DNA from: Micrococcales bacterium UBA3913
GTDB taxonomy: Bacteria > Actinomycetota > Actinomycetes > Actinomycetales > Microbacteriaceae
Direction of reading: 5' to 3'
DNA length: 14,137 nucleotides
Assembly: GCA_002391425.1 (NCBI GenBank)
Contig: DGEZ01000009.1
Coordinates: 1 to 14,137 of the forward strand
Shown: positions 12,944 through 14,137 of the stretch, piece by piece
Numbering within the stretch: the stretch's first letter is position 1
Layout: every line of letters begins with the position of its first letter
The notes under the pieces: model-generated
Databases searched by the model: none
What the model saw: only the letters and a program-made list of their open reading frames with translations
Told to the model about the DNA's origin: nothing
Made by a program: the position numbers and the translations under genes

Positions 12944-14118
12944 CTACTGGTTGTCCTCGTAGGACCCGAGCGTGACTGTCACGGTGCTCTCGCTGCCATC
13001 ACGCTGGTAGGTGACGTCCACCTCAGTTCCGGGTGCCAGGCTGCGCACGAGCGCTGTCAGTTCCGTGGCATCGGTGACGCGCACCCCATCGAAGGAGGTG
13101 ATTACGTCTCCGGCCTCAATACCTGCACTGTCCGCACCGTCCCCGGAGGTGACCGAGGAGACCTGCACACCCAGCGTCCCGCTCGTATTGTCGGCCACGC
13201 TGGCTCCGAGGAAGCCGTGCGTTGCACTGCCATTGGCGATGATCTCATCCGTGATCCGCTTCACCGTATTACTGGAGATGGCGAACCCGACGCCGATGCT
13301 CCCCGAGGAGTCCGATGACGTGCTGCTAGCAGACGCGATAGCGACATTAATGCCGATGACCTCACCCGCAGAGTTGACGAGCGCACCGCCAGAGTTCCCC
13401 GGGTTGATGGCCGCGTCCGTTTGGATCACATCGAGATAGATGTAACTCGTGGTCGTGGTTTGGGAGTCCTCACCCTGTCCGAAATCAAATCCCCAGATGT
13501 CATCGGGCGTGGTCTGCTCACTCTCGCTTCCGCTGTCCTGCGCCTCAGATGAAGCGACCGTGATGCCACGGTGCACGGTCGAGACGATTCCGCTGGTCAC
13601 CGTGTTATCGAGTGCGAGCGGAGCGCCGATGGCAACGGTCGTATCACCGACGTTGAGCGTACTGGAGTCCGCAAACGTGGCCGGGGTCAGACCCGTGGCA
13701 TCGATCTTGATGACCGCGAGGTCGTACGTCGGATCGAGGCCGACGACGGTGGCGTCGTAGATGGTGCCGTCACTGAGCACCACGGTCAGATCCGGGTCGC
13801 TCGTCTCTCCGTCGATCGTAACCACGTGGTTATTCGTCACGATGTAGCCGTCGCTGGTGAGGATCACACCGGATCCTGTCGCTCCGCTGCTGCTCGAACT
13901 CCCCGTTGTCGACTCCACCGTCACGGTGGACGGCATCGCGACGGCGGCTGCACCAGTGATCGCCGACACGTCGTCGGTGTCATTGACCACAAGATTCGTC
14001 TCTGAGGTGCCAGAACTCGTCGTCGTTCCACTGTTCTGCCCAGAAATGTAGCTGGCAACGCCCCACCCGGCACCGCCGCCGGCAATGCCGCCGACGAGAG
14101 CACCGATGAGCACTGCAG
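12944..14118 (-). CDS. HtrA/DegP-like trypsin-type serine protease with PDZ domain, 5' partial
   Basis: Envelope quality-control protease, about 391 codons present, cut by the contig end. The GTG at 14113 is inside the membrane segment, so the true start and any cytoplasmic N-terminus lie beyond 14118. Numbering from that GTG: membrane helix 1-24, a Ser/Thr/Gly linker to ~48, then the S1C protease with catalytic His96 (TNNHVV), Asp131 (TYDLAVIKI) and Ser241 (NPGNSGGAL). A PDZ domain spans about 295-385 (GFLGASV, AGIEAGDVITSFDGVRV). An insert of ~30 residues rich in Ser/Gln/Asp (about 188-222), before the YIYLDVIQTDAAINPGNSGG block, resembles the loop of actinobacterial HtrA/PepD proteins. Predicted topology puts the protease outside the membrane. 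All triad residues are intact. Confidence 0.93.
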
Positions 14119-14137
14119 CTGTCTCTTATACACATCT
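14119..14137 (-). other. Tn5/Nextera mosaic-end adapter (artefact)
   Basis: CTGTCTCTTATACACATCT is the exact reverse complement of the 19 bases that open the window. It is library adapter. Read on the minus strand in another frame it yields the false start MYKRQ. Confidence 0.98.

Noticed and set aside
1..14137. Inverted terminal repeats of a composite transposon
   Set aside because: The 19-bp ends are exactly the Tn5 mosaic end used in sequencing kits, and no transposase or cargo pattern is present.

Overview
The window is a contig of about 14.1 kb from a GC-rich Gram-positive bacterium of the phylum Actinomycetota. An Actinomyces/Schaalia-like member of the Actinomycetales is my best guess from general resemblance, not from any search. 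Supporting signs are high GC, frequent GTG starts, TANNNT -10 boxes almost touching start codons, a tmRNA tag ending in FALAA, the prfB-ftsE-ftsX-smpB order, and a DUF3039 protein, a family typical of actinobacteria. Both ends are Tn5/Nextera library adapter (1-19 and 14119-14137), so real genomic sequence runs from 20 to 14118 and both end genes are cut.

Layout. The left end carries the 3' part of a secreted HNH nuclease with an Excalibur domain (+). It converges on the tmRNA gene ssrA (-), with a 22-bp perfect hairpin between them. A long run on the minus strand follows, in transcription order from right to left: prfB (release factor 2), ftsE and ftsX (divisome ABC-like complex), a small GerW/YtfJ-like membrane protein, smpB, a TetR regulator, an ABC ATPase, an ABC-2 permease, and then ssrA. 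The trans-translation partners smpB and ssrA are therefore separated by a TetR-ABC exporter module whose regulator overlaps the smpB stop codon.

Right of prfB, an MFS transporter is transcribed divergently (+) and is followed by tRNA-Leu(UAG) (+). Then come rph, rdgB and an SDR oxidoreductase on the minus strand. Nicotinate phosphoribosyltransferase (pncB) runs + from the rph-pncB divergent region and abuts, stop to stop, a minus-strand DUF3039 gene. A 5'-truncated HtrA-type membrane-anchored serine protease (-) ends the window.

How the genes fit together. Most of the window is conserved housekeeping: translation termination and ribosome rescue (prfB, smpB, ssrA), division (ftsEX), RNA and nucleotide-pool quality control (rph, rdgB), NAD salvage (pncB) and envelope protein quality control (htrA-like). 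The accessory pieces are the nuclease, the TetR-ABC module, the MFS transporter and the SDR enzyme. I see no CRISPR array, prophage, insertion sequence or toxin-antitoxin pair. The most notable observations are the split smpB-ssrA locus with a candidate TetR operator, the GerW-like gene in the ftsX-smpB interval, and a set of apparently leaderless promoters.
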